A stretch of DNA of 64,000 nucleotides, taken from Bradyrhizobium vignae (GTDB lineage: Bacteria; Pseudomonadota; Alphaproteobacteria; Rhizobiales; Xanthobacteraceae). Shown one piece after another: positions 1 through 8,845 of the stretch (positions are counted from its first letter, which is position 1; every line of letters starts with the position of its first letter). The position numbers and the translations under genes are program-made. The DNA lies in assembly GCF_004114425.1 (NCBI RefSeq), contig NZ_RDQF01000001.1:124001-188000 (forward strand), read 5' to 3'. The notes below the pieces were generated by a model. That model did not search any database, had not been told where the DNA came from, and saw only the letters and a list, made by a program, of their open reading frames with translations.

Positions 1-30
1 CGTTGTTGATTGGGAGGCATCGTAACAATG

Positions 31-110
31 TAGGGCGGGTTAGCGAAGCGTAACCCGCCACTTCGCGCGCGCAAAAAATAAGGCGGGTTACGCTACGCTA
101 ACCCGCCCTA
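31..110. repeat. Palindromic intergenic repeat (family C, GTAGGG type)
   Basis: The arms TAGGGCGGGTTAGCG (31-45) and CGCTAACCCGCCCTA (96-110) are exact inverted repeats. Each arm is also part of a smaller hairpin (GGCGGGTTA paired with TAACCCGCC). The element lies just downstream of the ispG stop codon on the minus strand, so it can fold at the end of that transcript. Relatives lie at 14864-14942 and 24801-24860. I see no coding capacity in it. Confidence 0.8.
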
Positions 111-131
111 CGCTTCGATATCGAAAGACAC

Positions 132-1424
132 CTACTCCGCCGCCGTCACCGGCACCTTGGCGCCCTGGCCGTAGCGCTGGTCGATATAGTCGATCACCAG
201 CGCCTTGAAGTCGGCGGAGATGGTCGGCCCGCGCAGCGTGCGGAACTTCTTGCCGTCGACGAAGACGGGCGCGGCCGGGGCTTCGCCGGTGCCGGGCAGC
301 GAGATGCCGATATTGGCATGCTTGGATTCGCCGGGGCCGTTGACGATGCAGCCCATCACCGCGACGTTGAGCTCTTCCACGCCAGGATATTTCGTCTTCC
401 AGGTCGGCATCTCGTCGCGGATGAAATCCTGGATCGAGCGCGCCAGCTCCTGGAACGTGGTCGAGGTGGTGCGGCCGCAGCCGGGGCAGGCTGCAACCAG
501 CGGCACGAAGGTGCGGAAGCCCATGGTCTGCAACAGCTCCTGGGCGACCTGCACCTCGCGGGTACGGTCGCCGCCGGGCTCGGGCGTCAGCGAGATGCGG
601 ATGGTGTCGCCGATGCCCTGCTGCAAGAGGATGCCGAGCGCGGCCGAAGACGCCACGATGCCCTTCGAGCCCATGCCGGCTTCGGTGAGACCGAGATGGA
701 TGGCGTAGTCCGAACGCGCCGCAAGATCCTGGTAGACCGCGATCAGATCCTGCACCGCCGAGACTTTTGCCGAGAGGATGATGCGGTCCTTGGGCATGCC
801 GAGCTCTTCGGCGCGCGCGGCCGACAGCAGCGCCGACTGAACCATGGCCTCGCGCGTCACCGCGCGGACGTCGCGCGGATTGGGTGATGCTGCGTTCTCG
901 TCCATCAGCTTGGTCAAAAGCTCCTGGTCGAGCGAGCCCCAATTGGCGCCGATCCGCACCGGCTTGTTGTTCTTGTTCGCGATCTCGATGATGTCGGCGA
1001 ACTGGGTGTCGCGCTTGTCCTTGAAGCCGACATTGCCGGGATTGATGCGGTATTTGGCCAGCGCCTCGGCGCAGGCCGGATAGGCCGCAAGCAGCTTGTG
1101 GCCGATATAATGGAAGTCGCCGATCAGCGGCGTCGTGATGCCGCGCTTGGCGAGGCCGTCACGGATGTGCGGAACGGCCGCCGCGGCTTCCTCGCGGTCC
1201 ACGGTGATGCGGACCATTTCGGAGCCGGCGCGCGCGAGCGCTGCGACCTGGGCGATGGTGCTGTCGACATCGGCGGTGTCGGTGTTGGTCATCGACTGCA
1301 CGACGATCGGCGCGCCGCCGCCCACGGCGACGTTACCCACCTTCACCTGGGTGGTCTTGTGCCGGGGCGCGGGGCCCGCGATGTCGGAATCGAGAGAGTT
1401 TTCGAGCTTGTTCATGAGGTCCAA
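132..1424 (-). CDS. ispG: 4-hydroxy-3-methylbut-2-en-1-yl diphosphate synthase (flavodoxin), IspG/GcpE
   Basis: This cytosolic iron-sulfur enzyme of the MEP isoprenoid pathway converts methylerythritol cyclodiphosphate to HMBPP. The 430-residue product has the N-terminal TIM-barrel half with [10 protein letters not shown]. The C-terminal half carries the [4Fe-4S] cysteines in ACPGCGRT and [12 protein letters not shown]. The length is normal for the alphaproteobacterial single-insert-free type. The gene starts with ATG and stands 3 bases downstream of the DMT transporter gene on the same strand, so the two are probably co-transcribed. A palindromic repeat follows the stop codon. Confidence 0.97.
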   Translation of the reverse strand: MDLMNKLENSLDSDIAGPAPRHKTTQVKVGNVAVGGGAPIVVQSMTNTDTADVDSTIAQVAALARAGSEMVRITVDREEAAAAVPHIRDGLAKRGITTPLIGDFHYIGHKLLAAYPACAEALAKYRINPGNVGFKDKRDTQFADIIEIANKNNKPVRIGANWGSLDQELLTKLMDENAASPNPRDVRAVTREAMVQSALLSAARAEELGMPKDRIILSAKVSAVQDLIAVYQDLAARSDYAIHLGLTEAGMGSKGIVASSAALGILLQQGIGDTIRISLTPEPGGDRTREVQVAQELLQTMGFRTFVPLVAACPGCGRTTSTTFQELARSIQDFIRDEMPTWKTKYPGVEELNVAVMGCIVNGPGESKHANIGISLPGTGEAPAAPVFVDGKKFRTLRGPTISADFKALVIDYIDQRYGQGAKVPVTAAE

Positions 1425-1427
1425 ATA

Positions 1428-2381
1428 TCAGGTTTTGGTGACGTTCAGCAATGCATCACGCGGCGTCGCAGCCGTTTGGCTCGGACGGTTAACCAGAAAA
1501 AGCCCTGCAATTACAAGGACCGCGGCGGCCCCGAATGTCAGGCTCAGGGTGTCGTGCATGATGAAATAGCTACCCACCACGCCAAACAAGGGGGTGATGA
1601 AGGTAAAAGCGGACAATTTGCTGGCCGAATAGGCCTTCACCAGCGCGAACCAAAGCGTGAACGTGGTTCCCACCACCCAGATTGCCTGGAACGCCATCAG
1701 GCCGAGCGACAACGGCGCCGGCATGTGCGTGATGGATTCGCCGAACAGCCAGGCCGCCATCCCCAGAATCGGGATCGAGGTGGCGACCTGATAGCCCAGC
1801 GCCTTCTCGGGCGCGGCGAAGCGCAGCCGCGTGCCCTTGGCAACCAGCGTCGTCGCCGCCCACAGCGCGGCGCCGCCGACGACCATGAGATCGCCGAGCA
1901 GAACATGCGAATCGACATTGGGCTGCGGCACGCCGATCGCCAGCGCCACGCCGGCAAAGCTGATGGCCAAGCCCAGCCATTGCGAGCCGCCGAGCCGCTC
2001 TCCGAGCACCTGGTACGAGCCGAGCGCGACGAAGAACGGCGCCGTATAGAGGAACACCACTGCACGCGAAGCAGAGGTGAGACGCAGTCCCTGGAAGATC
2101 AGCACGAATTCGATGCCGAACATCAGCCCGGCGATCAGGCCGGCCCTCCACGTCCCGTCACGCTCGAAGAATTTCACGCCGCGCAGCGTGCCGATGATGA
2201 ACAGCACCGGCAGCGCGCCCATCGAGCGGATGGTGGCCTGGAGCATCGGCGGAATGTCGGGCAGCACCAGCTTCACCGCGATCTGGTTGAACCCCCAGGT
2301 CAGGCACAGCATGAGCATCAGGGCGATGGCGCCGGCACTGAGAGGACGGCCGGCAGGCGGTATGGCTTGAGGTGCGGACAT
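1428..2381 (-). CDS. EamA/DMT-family transporter
   Basis: This 317-residue inner-membrane protein has about ten hydrophobic segments arranged as two EamA repeats. Features include the early LTWGFNQIAVKL segment, typical of the drug/metabolite transporter superfamily, and a terminal VLVIAGLFLVNRP helix. Members export amino acids, metabolites or drugs, and the substrate cannot be read from the sequence. The gene is the first of a probable two-gene unit with ispG. A family A palindromic repeat lies upstream. Confidence 0.88.
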   Translation of the reverse strand: MSAPQAIPPAGRPLSAGAIALMLMLCLTWGFNQIAVKLVLPDIPPMLQATIRSMGALPVLFIIGTLRGVKFFERDGTWRAGLIAGLMFGIEFVLIFQGLRLTSASRAVVFLYTAPFFVALGSYQVLGERLGGSQWLGLAISFAGVALAIGVPQPNVDSHVLLGDLMVVGGAALWAATTLVAKGTRLRFAAPEKALGYQVATSIPILGMAAWLFGESITHMPAPLSLGLMAFQAIWVVGTTFTLWFALVKAYSASKLSAFTFITPLFGVVGSYFIMHDTLSLTFGAAAVLVIAGLFLVNRPSQTAATPRDALLNVTKT

Positions 2382-2441
2382 TTCTTCCTGAGATCCGGCT
2401 TTGCGCCGTTGTTGCTAAATTCGATAGGCCGCGGGCTCTTT

Positions 2442-2562
2442 ACCTCTCCCCGTCGGGGAGAGGTCGATTTGCGAAGCAAATCGGGTGAGGGGGCGCCGGC
2501 CCCATGAGAGAGCGAAGCCCCTCACCCGCGCCTTCGGCGCGACCTCTCCCTTTGGGAGAGGT
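2442..2562. repeat. Palindromic intergenic repeat (family A, CTCTCCC type)
   Basis: ACCTCTCCC at one end and GGGAGAGGT at the other form the outer arms. Inside are GGGGAGAGGTCGATTTGC, AAATCGGGTGAGGG and CCCTCACCCGCGCC, the same building blocks found at 15792-15944 and 57139-57285. It fills the gap between two minus-strand genes and has no credible reading frame. Confidence 0.8.
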
Positions 2563-2599
2563 GGGCACCGCCGCTTTGGCTCGACCTGATTCCATCTTT

Positions 2600-3094
2600 C
2601 TAAGAGACTTTCTGACAATGCGTGCAGATGCCCGTGATCTCCACCACAGACAGCTTTGGTACGAAGCCTGAGCTGCGCGCGGCCGCATTGAGGTCCTTGG
2701 CGAACGACGCCGAGGGGATCTCGCCGACCAGGCCGCAGCGCTCACAGATCAGGAACGCCACCGCCGAGGTCGCGTCATGATCATGGGCGGCACAGGCCAG
2801 ATAGGCATTGCGACTCTCGATGCGGTGCACGAGGCCGTTGGCCATCAGGAAATCGAGTGCACGATAGACCGTGATCGGCGCCGGCCGCGGCATCGACTTG
2901 GCGAGTTCGTCGATCACCTCATAGGCGCCGAGCGGACGGTGGCTGGAGAGCAGCGCCCTCAGCACTTGGCGGCGGATTGGCGTGAATTTCTGCGCACGCT
3001 GCGCGCAAACCTCCTCGGCATGCGCCAACGCGTCCGCCGTACAGCGGCCGTGATCGTGGTCGGGCGCGGGAAAGGCCAGCTTCGCGAGGGTCAT
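2600..3094 (-). CDS. zur: Fur-family zinc-type regulator (Zur-like)
   Basis: This is a 164-residue DNA-binding repressor of the Fur superfamily. The winged helix includes FTPIRRQVLRALLSSHRPLGAYEVID and PAPITVYRALDFLMANGLVHRIES. Histidines that could bind metal occur in CAAHDHDATS, and the two CxxC pairs CERC and CTHC form the structural zinc site. The N-terminal histidine/aspartate stretch PDHDHGR and the overall layout favour Zur over Fur or Irr. No zinc transporter gene is adjacent. The gene is divergent from the marR-emrAB operon, and the two share a 156-base control region. Confidence 0.82.
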   Translation of the reverse strand: MTLAKLAFPAPDHDHGRCTADALAHAEEVCAQRAQKFTPIRRQVLRALLSSHRPLGAYEVIDELAKSMPRPAPITVYRALDFLMANGLVHRIESRNAYLACAAHDHDATSAVAFLICERCGLVGEIPSASFAKDLNAAARSSGFVPKLSVVEITGICTHCQKVS

Positions 3095-3207
3095 CTGGCC
3101 TACCTTCTAGCATTTCGGCGGTGGAACCCAAAGCGCGACCGACCCAGCGGCTGTCAGCCATGCTTATCCCGCGGGACAGCGTCTCGCTAACCCGCCATGA
3201 AATAATC

Positions 3208-3236
3208 ATAAGCTTGCTTATTATATACAAGCTTAT
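3208..3236. promoter_or_regulatory. Probable MarR operator
   Basis: ATAAGCTTG (3208-3216) and CAAGCTTAT (3228-3236) form an exact 9-bp inverted repeat around an 11-base AT-rich centre, standing out in a GC-rich genome. A third AAGCTT copy lies at 3245-3250, touching the marR start codon. MarR proteins usually bind such dyads in their own promoter, so autorepression of marR-emrAB is the natural inference. Confidence 0.72.
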
Positions 3237-3250
3237 TGGAGGCCAAGCTT

Positions 3251-3733
3251 ATGAGCCGCGGGTCCGTGGACCAGAACTTCCTGTTTACGCTCGCCGAGCT
3301 TTACCGCCTGCTGCGCGTCTATGCCGACAAGGAGGCCTCGCGCTTCGGCATCACCCGCGCGCAATGGGCGGTGCTGGCCAAGGTCGAGCGCAGCGAGGGC
3401 ATGAAGCAATCGGAACTCGCCGAGTTGCTCGAGGTGCAGCCGATCACGCTGACACGCCTGATCGACAAGCTCTGCGACAGCGACTGGATCGAGCGCCGCA
3501 GCGACGCCTCGGACCGCCGCGTCAAACGTCTCTACCTGAAGAAGGCCGGGCGGCAGCTGCTCGGCAGGATGAGCGGCCTGAAATCGGAGCTGACCGCGAA
3601 CGCGCTTGACGGCATCAACCCGGCGGACGCTCACCGCCTTCTCGTCCAACTCGAAACGATCAAGGAAAACGTGCGAAACGCGATCCAGGCCTCTGGGGCG
3701 GAACAAGCGCGTAAGGAGCAGCGCTATGGCTGA
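3251..3733 (+). CDS. MarR-family transcriptional regulator of the adjacent efflux pump
   Basis: This is a winged-helix repressor of about 160 residues. The helix-turn-helix is in MKQSELAELLEVQPITLTRLIDKLCD and the wing in DWIERRSDASDRRVKRLYL. I place the start at ATG 3251 because GGAGG lies at 3238-3242 with 8-base spacing; an in-frame TTG at 3236 sits inside the operator and has no ribosome-binding site. The stop overlaps the start of the emrA-like gene by 8 bases, giving tight translational coupling. Its role is inferred to be sensing of toxic lipophiles and derepression of the pump. Confidence 0.9.
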   Translation: MSRGSVDQNFLFTLAELYRLLRVYADKEASRFGITRAQWAVLAKVERSEGMKQSELAELLEVQPITLTRLIDKLCDSDWIERRSDASDRRVKRLYLKKAGRQLLGRMSGLKSELTANALDGINPADAHRLLVQLETIKENVRNAIQASGAEQARKEQRYG

Positions 3734-4889
3734 TCAGGTCCTCAAATTCCAGCCCGAGCAGAAGGCTGACAGCGGCAAGCCGACCAAGAAGGCCGGCACC
3801 GATCCGCGCCGCCGCTTGGTGGCGGGCCTGCGCCGCTATCGTCGTTTCCTGCTTCTGGTCGTGCTGCCTCTCATCGCCGCCATCGGCGGCCTCACTTTCT
3901 ATCTGCATGGCGGCCGCTATGTCGGGACTGACGATGCCTATGTCGGCGCCCAGAAGGTGCTGGTAACCCCCGATATTTCCGGCAAGATCCTGAAAGTCGT
4001 CGTGAAGGAAGGTCAGGCCGTCAAGCAGGGCGACGAGCTGTTCGAGATCGATCCCGTGCCGTTCCGCCTCGCGGTGGACGAGGCCAAGGCGCAGCTCGCC
4101 CAGGCCCGCACGACCTATGACAACCTCGTCGCCAACATCAAGATCTACGGTGACATGCTCGACCTCGCCCAGCAGGGCGTCGACCTGAAGCAGCGCGACG
4201 TCGAGCGCAAGCAGGCGCTGGTGAAGAACAATTACGGCTCGCAGCTCGACCTCGACAACGCGTCCAACGCGCTGGTCACCGCGGGCGCGCAGGCGCAGTT
4301 CATCAAGCAGCAGCTCTCTAACGCCAAGACGCAATTGCTCGGCGATCCCAAGCTGCCCCTGGAGCAATTCCCGCCTTACGTCCAGGCCAAGGCCAAGCTC
4401 GAAGATGCCCAGCGCAATCTCGAACACACCGTGCTGCGCGCGGCGATGGATGGCGTGGCGACGCAGGTGGAACAGATCCAGCTCGGCCGTTTCGTCGCCG
4501 CCGGCACGCCGGTGTTCTCCATCATCGACGTCGCCCATCCCTGGGTCGACGCCAATCCGAAGGAGAGTGACCTTACCTATGTCACCGAAGGCCAGCCCGT
4601 CACGCTCGAGGTCGATGCGTTCCCGAACCACGTCTTCAAGGGCAAGATCGGCTCGCTTTCGCCCGGCACCGGCGCGCAATTCGCGATCCTGCCGCCGCAA
4701 AATGCCACCGGCAATTTCGTCAAGGTGGTGCAGCGCGTCCCGATCCGCATCTATTTCGACGAGACCGACAAATATGTGCGGAAGCTGAAAGCCGGCATGA
4801 GCGTCTACGCCACCATCGACACCGGCCATCGGCGCTCGCTCGCCGGCCTGCTCGGCCTGTCGGCGACAGCGGGCCAGGACAAAGACTAA
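3726..4889 (+). CDS. emrA: HlyD/EmrA-family membrane fusion protein
   Basis: This is the periplasmic adaptor subunit of a tripartite drug efflux pump, 387 residues long. It has a charged cytosolic N-terminus, one membrane anchor at about residues 41-60, then the barrel entry GTDDAYVGA. Lipoyl-like halves follow (VTPDISGKILKVVVKEGQAV and LEHTVLRAAMDGVATQVE) around an alpha-helical hairpin. It sits between its regulator and the EmrB-like permease, which starts 12 bases downstream. An outer-membrane TolC partner must be encoded elsewhere. Confidence 0.92.
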   Translation: MADQVLKFQPEQKADSGKPTKKAGTDPRRRLVAGLRRYRRFLLLVVLPLIAAIGGLTFYLHGGRYVGTDDAYVGAQKVLVTPDISGKILKVVVKEGQAVKQGDELFEIDPVPFRLAVDEAKAQLAQARTTYDNLVANIKIYGDMLDLAQQGVDLKQRDVERKQALVKNNYGSQLDLDNASNALVTAGAQAQFIKQQLSNAKTQLLGDPKLPLEQFPPYVQAKAKLEDAQRNLEHTVLRAAMDGVATQVEQIQLGRFVAAGTPVFSIIDVAHPWVDANPKESDLTYVTEGQPVTLEVDAFPNHVFKGKIGSLSPGTGAQFAILPPQNATGNFVKVVQRVPIRIYFDETDKYVRKLKAGMSVYATIDTGHRRSLAGLLGLSATAGQDKD

Positions 4890-4901
4890 GGATCCGCCAC
4901 G

Positions 4902-6458
4902 ATGTCCGGCCCCAACGCCAACCTGATGGTCCCCGGCCTGCGCCGGAACATGGTGACGATCTGCGCCATGACCGCGACCATCATGCAGGCGCTGGACACC
5001 ACCATCGCCAACGTCGCGCTGCCCTACATGCAGGGCACCCTCTCGGCCTCGCAGGATCAGATCAATTGGGTGCTGACCTCCTACATCGTCGCCGCGGCGA
5101 TCATGACGGCGCCGGTGGGCTGGATCGCCAACCGCTTCGGCCGCAAGCGCATCTTCATCATCTGCTCGGCCGGCTTCACCATGGCATCGGTGCTGTGCGG
5201 TCTGGCGCAAGACATCAACCAGATGGTGCTGTTCCGCCTGCTGCAAGGCGTGTTCGGCGCCGCCCTGGTGCCGCTGTCGCAGTCGGTCATGCTCGATTAT
5301 TACACGCTCCAGGAACGTGCCAAGGCGATGTCGATCTGGGGCATGGGCGTGATGATGGGCCCGATCATGGGCCCCTCCCTCGGCGCCTGGCTCACCGAGA
5401 CCTATTCCTGGCACTGGGTGTTCTTCGTCAACCTGCCGTTCGGCGCCATCACCGTGCTTGGTCTGATCGTCTTCATGGACGAGACCCGGAAAGATCTCAG
5501 CCTCAAATTCGACTGGTTCGGCTTCGCCGCATTGGCGATCGCGATCGGCGCGCTGCAGCTCGCGCTGGATCGCGGCGAGCAGCTGGGGTGGCTCGAATCG
5601 AACGAGATCGTCGCGGAATTCATCGTCGCGGCCGTCGCCTTCTATTTCTTCCTCGCCCACTCCTTCACGACCTCGACGCCGTTCATCCGCTTTGCGCTGT
5701 TTCGGGATCGCAACTTCGTCACCGGCTGCGTGTTCATGATCGTGATGGGCCTCGTGCTGTTCTCGACCATGGCGCTGGCCTCGCCCTACATGCAGAACGT
5801 GATCGGCTATCCCATCATCACCGCCGGCCTGCTGCTGGCGAGCCGCGGTTTCGGCACCTTCTTCGCCATGATGCTGGTCGGCCGGATGATGCGCTATTTC
5901 GAAGCGCGCACATTGATCATCACCGGCCTGACGCTGACCGCGGGCTCGCTGTACCAGATGACCGGCTGGACCGATCTGACCCAGGTGCCGGAGATCGTCA
6001 CGGTCAGCGTCATCCAGGGTTTTGGCTTCGGCCTCGTCTTCGTGCCGCTCTCGACCGTAGCGTTCCTGACCTTATCGAACGAGCTGCGCACCGACGGCAC
6101 CGCCATGCTGACCCTGATGCGCAACGTCGCAAGTTCGGTCGGCATTTCCGTCGTCATCGCCGAGCTGACGCAGGGGACGCGGCGGAGCTATGCGATCCTC
6201 TCCGAGCACGTCAACCCGTTCAACCACGCGCTGCAGATGCCCAGCGTCAGCGGCCTGATCAATCTGTCCACCGACGCCGGCCGCGCCCTGGCGGACCGGA
6301 TGGTCAGCGTGCAGGCGCAGATCATCGCCTTCTCGCACGACTACCAGCTCGTGATGGTCTTCATCCTCTGCACCATCCCGCTCGCTCTACTGATCGGCTC
6401 CACCAAGGCCACGCTGCGCAAGCAGGCGGCGGGGCCGGAACACGCGGTAATGGAGTAG
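4902..6458 (+). CDS. emrB: DHA2-family (EmrB/QacA) MFS drug transporter
   Basis: This 518-residue proton-coupled inner-membrane exporter has about 14 membrane segments. Visible family motifs are LDTTIANVALPYMQGTLSAS in helix 1, GWIANRFGRKRIF (motif A) and the helix-5 antiporter region GMGVMMGPIMGPSLGAWLTE. It is the third gene of the marR-emrA-emrB operon, and the order and spacing match known EmrAB-type pumps. A family D repeat follows immediately and may mark the operon end. Confidence 0.93.
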   Translation: MSGPNANLMVPGLRRNMVTICAMTATIMQALDTTIANVALPYMQGTLSASQDQINWVLTSYIVAAAIMTAPVGWIANRFGRKRIFIICSAGFTMASVLCGLAQDINQMVLFRLLQGVFGAALVPLSQSVMLDYYTLQERAKAMSIWGMGVMMGPIMGPSLGAWLTETYSWHWVFFVNLPFGAITVLGLIVFMDETRKDLSLKFDWFGFAALAIAIGALQLALDRGEQLGWLESNEIVAEFIVAAVAFYFFLAHSFTTSTPFIRFALFRDRNFVTGCVFMIVMGLVLFSTMALASPYMQNVIGYPIITAGLLLASRGFGTFFAMMLVGRMMRYFEARTLIITGLTLTAGSLYQMTGWTDLTQVPEIVTVSVIQGFGFGLVFVPLSTVAFLTLSNELRTDGTAMLTLMRNVASSVGISVVIAELTQGTRRSYAILSEHVNPFNHALQMPSVSGLINLSTDAGRALADRMVSVQAQIIAFSHDYQLVMVFILCTIPLALLIGSTKATLRKQAAGPEHAVME

Positions 6459-6466
6459 CAACAGGT

Positions 6467-6569
6467 GTCATGCCCCGGCTTGATCGGGGCATCCAGTACG
6501 CCGCGGCTTCTCCGTATCACAGGAACGTCTCTGGAATACTGGGTCGCCCCGTCAAGCCGGGCGACGACG
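6467..6569. repeat. Palindromic intergenic repeat (family D)
   Basis: It starts GTCATGCCCCGG and ends with a matching GGGCGACGAC arm, and internally carries ATCCAGTACGCCGCGGC and CTGGAATACTGG. The internal words recur at 29336-29437, which defines a family. It lies between convergent genes (emrB and the kinase gene). Confidence 0.7.
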
Positions 6570-6587
6570 TCGAGCTTGTGGCGCCGC

Positions 6588-7652
6588 CTACCCCAACAAC
6601 TCCTCACACCCCAAATCCTCCACCGCCATCATCACCCGCTCCAGATTGTTCCACCAGATCACCGGCGGGATGTTGATGCTCCACTGCCAGATTGGCTTCG
6701 TGATTTGCCAGAGCACCGCCCAGCGGTAGTCGCGATCGAGCGCGCCGCGCGTGTAGCCGCTGATGCCGCTTTCCATCAACGTGTCGTGGTAGAGATTGAG
6801 CAGCGGGCGTTCGAGCGCCTGCCGGCGTTCCGGATACCAATGCACGGCCATCATATGGGCGAGGTCGTGGGTCGGAACGTTGATGCTCCAAAGATCGAAA
6901 TCGAAGATGCGCACGGTATCGGCGACGCCCGCGCGCGGCAGCAGGAAATTCCAGGTGTGGGCGTCGCCATGCGTGATGCTGACGTGTCGGCGTGAATGGT
7001 AACGCTGGGACAGCCGGTCCGACTGATCGATCAGGCGACGGTAGAGGATCCGCCGCTCCTCGCTGAGGCGATCACCAAGAAGATCGGCAAAACGGTCATA
7101 ATGGCCCGCAAACGTCTCCATGCGCTGCGCGCTGTCCTCCGTGCTCGCCCAGGTACCCACAGCACCGCCGAGGCTCGGATGGTCCCACCAGGCTGCATGC
7201 CAGCGCGCGAGCGTGGTGACGATGGCGAACGTCTGCTCGCGCGATGGCGGCACCGGCCAAGCCATTGCGATGGCGTGGCTGTCGGTGAGGTCCTCGAGCA
7301 GAAGATGCCAAGTGAGACTGTCTTCGTCGAAATGTCCGTCGAAGCAGCGGGGCACCAGTCCCGGCGGCATGCTTGGCGTCAGTTGCGTGTAGTATTCCAC
7401 CTCCCGCCGGCCGCCATTGGCAAGCTTCTCGGCGAACGCTGCATTTGCGGTCTTCAGAATCAGCGACTGCGGGGCGCCGGCGGATTCGCCGACATAGCGC
7501 AAGCCGAGACGGATGATATGCGACACGACGGTGTCGTGCTGATGCAACACCTTCACTTCGCGGACCGCGCCGGCGTCCAGCACGCCGGCCCTGCGCAGCG
7601 CGGCCGTCAGTCGGGCGGGCTCAACGACCGCCGGCAATTGTGGAGATGTCAT
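6588..7652 (-). CDS. Phosphotransferase (APH/choline-kinase fold) of unknown substrate
   Basis: This protein of about 354 residues has the phosphotransferase signature ITHGDAHTWNFLLPR (the HGDxHxxN catalytic loop) followed by IFDFDLWSINVPTHDLAHMM (the metal-binding D). The N-terminal lobe includes VVSHIIRLGLRYVG and an ILKTANAAF lysine segment. I chose ATG 7652; the frame stays open to 7958 but the extra stretch is arginine/serine-rich and looks non-coding. The fold is shared by aminoglycoside, choline and ecdysteroid-type kinases. Nothing in the context identifies the substrate, and a resistance role should not be assumed. Confidence 0.75.
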   Translation of the reverse strand: MTSPQLPAVVEPARLTAALRRAGVLDAGAVREVKVLHQHDTVVSHIIRLGLRYVGESAGAPQSLILKTANAAFAEKLANGGRREVEYYTQLTPSMPPGLVPRCFDGHFDEDSLTWHLLLEDLTDSHAIAMAWPVPPSREQTFAIVTTLARWHAAWWDHPSLGGAVGTWASTEDSAQRMETFAGHYDRFADLLGDRLSEERRILYRRLIDQSDRLSQRYHSRRHVSITHGDAHTWNFLLPRAGVADTVRIFDFDLWSINVPTHDLAHMMAVHWYPERRQALERPLLNLYHDTLMESGISGYTRGALDRDYRWAVLWQITKPIWQWSINIPPVIWWNNLERVMMAVEDLGCEELLG

Positions 7653-7728
7653 GAACCACGATGCCCTTGTCCCGCGCCATACTGCACGATCACCCTCCTG
7701 GGCACCAGCGGCCGATTTGCCGCCGGGC

Positions 7729-7992
7729 TCAGGCTGCCGCGGCCGAGTCGCGCACGGTCCGCACGACGACCGACCGCAGCTGTTCGGTCGACTTCCAGAA
7801 TTTCTGCACCTCCGCATCGGACTTCGACACCAGCGCGGTCTTGAGATCGGCCGAGAGGCTGGAGGAGACCCAGAACGCCTTGCGCTCGTCGTAATCCTTG
7901 CGGAGCTGGGCCAGGCGTTCACCGTGGGCCGCCAGCTGGTCTGGTTCGCCGAATGCAATGATCGCCGAAGAAAGCGAAAGACGAATTTTCAT
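7729..7992 (-). CDS. Small protein of unknown function, 87 residues
   Basis: I do not recognise this family. The product is charged and mostly helical in character (LAQLRKDYDERKAFW, DAEVQKFWKSTEQL), with no signal peptide or membrane segment. It ends in an alanine tail. It lies 76 bases upstream of the kinase gene on the same strand and could be co-transcribed with it. No strong ribosome-binding site precedes the ATG, so the gene call is moderate. Confidence 0.5.
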   Translation of the reverse strand: MKIRLSLSSAIIAFGEPDQLAAHGERLAQLRKDYDERKAFWVSSSLSADLKTALVSKSDAEVQKFWKSTEQLRSVVVRTVRDSAAAA

Positions 7993-8210
7993 GGAACAAT
8001 CCGGTGACGCAGGTCGAGTACAAGCAGACCCTAAACGACTGCGGTAAACACAGGACGCTGCACGCGGAAATTGCGTGCCGGGAAATCCGGAGAGCTATGT
8101 GGCGAGACGACCGGATTTGAGTCGGCGAGAGTGACACACAGCACGAAGAAGGGCGTTTCGGCCTGATGCAAAGGCAGCAAGCAGCTCAATTGCGCTGGAT
8201 GAGGAGAGCA

Positions 8211-8234
8211 TGCCGGCTGCGGATACAGCCGGCA
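8211..8234. terminator. Hairpin downstream of pcaG
   Basis: TGCCGGCTG (8211-8219) and CAGCCGGCA (8226-8234) form an exact 9-bp stem with a 6-base loop, nine bases past the pcaG stop codon. No T-run follows on the minus strand, so it may be a processing or stabilising hairpin rather than a classical intrinsic terminator. Confidence 0.6.
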
Positions 8235-8242
8235 CGCATTCT

Positions 8243-8845
8243 TTACACGTCGAAGAACACCGTTTCGTCGTCGCCCTGAAGGTGCAGGTCGAGCCGGTAG
8301 ACCGGCTTGCCGGGCTCACGCACCGCGGTCAGCGTCGCGCGACGGTCGGCCGGAACCAGCGCCAGCACGGGATCGGCGGCGTTGCCGGCCTCGTCGCTGA
8401 AATAGATGCGGGTGTAGAGATGCCGCAGCATGCCGCGACCGAACACCGCAAGCAGAATGTGCGGCGCCTGCGGTTTGCCGTCGGGGTCCGGCACCGCGCC
8501 GGGCTTGATGGTCTCGAAGGAATAGTTGCCGTCCTTGTCGGTGCCGCAGCGGGCAAAGCCGCGGAAGCTCGCGTTCGGCAGCGCACGCTTGTCCTGCGGG
8601 TCGGAGAAGCGGCCTTGCGCGTCCGCCTGCCAGATTTCCAGCATGGCATCCGGCACGGCAACGCCATCGCCATCGAATACCCGACCCTCGATGCGGATGC
8701 GGTCGCCTGAGACGTCCGGGGTCAGCGTCGAGTTGGTGAATGCGTCGTTCCAGGCGTACTCGCCGTTCGGCGTCAGGCCGTATTTGAAGAACGGACCGAC
8801 CGTCTGCGATGGGGTGATCCCGTCGGATTTCACAGACTGTTGCAC
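8243..8845 (-). CDS. pcaG: Protocatechuate 3,4-dioxygenase, alpha subunit
   Basis: This 200-residue subunit belongs to the intradiol ring-cleavage enzyme that opens protocatechuate to 3-carboxy-cis,cis-muconate in the beta-ketoadipate pathway. It has the typical TPSQTVGPFFKYGLT N-terminus, the ILLAVFGRGMLRHLYTRIYF core and a YRLDLHLQGDDETVFFDV end. As in other alpha subunits, the iron ligands are in the partner PcaH. The start is a GTG placed directly after the pcaH stop codon (TAA-GTG), which implies translational coupling with pcaH. Confidence 0.95.
   Translation of the reverse strand: MQQSVKSDGITPSQTVGPFFKYGLTPNGEYAWNDAFTNSTLTPDVSGDRIRIEGRVFDGDGVAVPDAMLEIWQADAQGRFSDPQDKRALPNASFRGFARCGTDKDGNYSFETIKPGAVPDPDGKPQAPHILLAVFGRGMLRHLYTRIYFSDEAGNAADPVLALVPADRRATLTAVREPGKPVYRLDLHLQGDDETVFFDV

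Noticed and set aside
3660-5660. A 666-codon minus-strand open frame over emrA and emrB.
   Set aside because: It runs against two genes with clear HlyD and DHA2 motifs, and its composition is typical of antisense translation.
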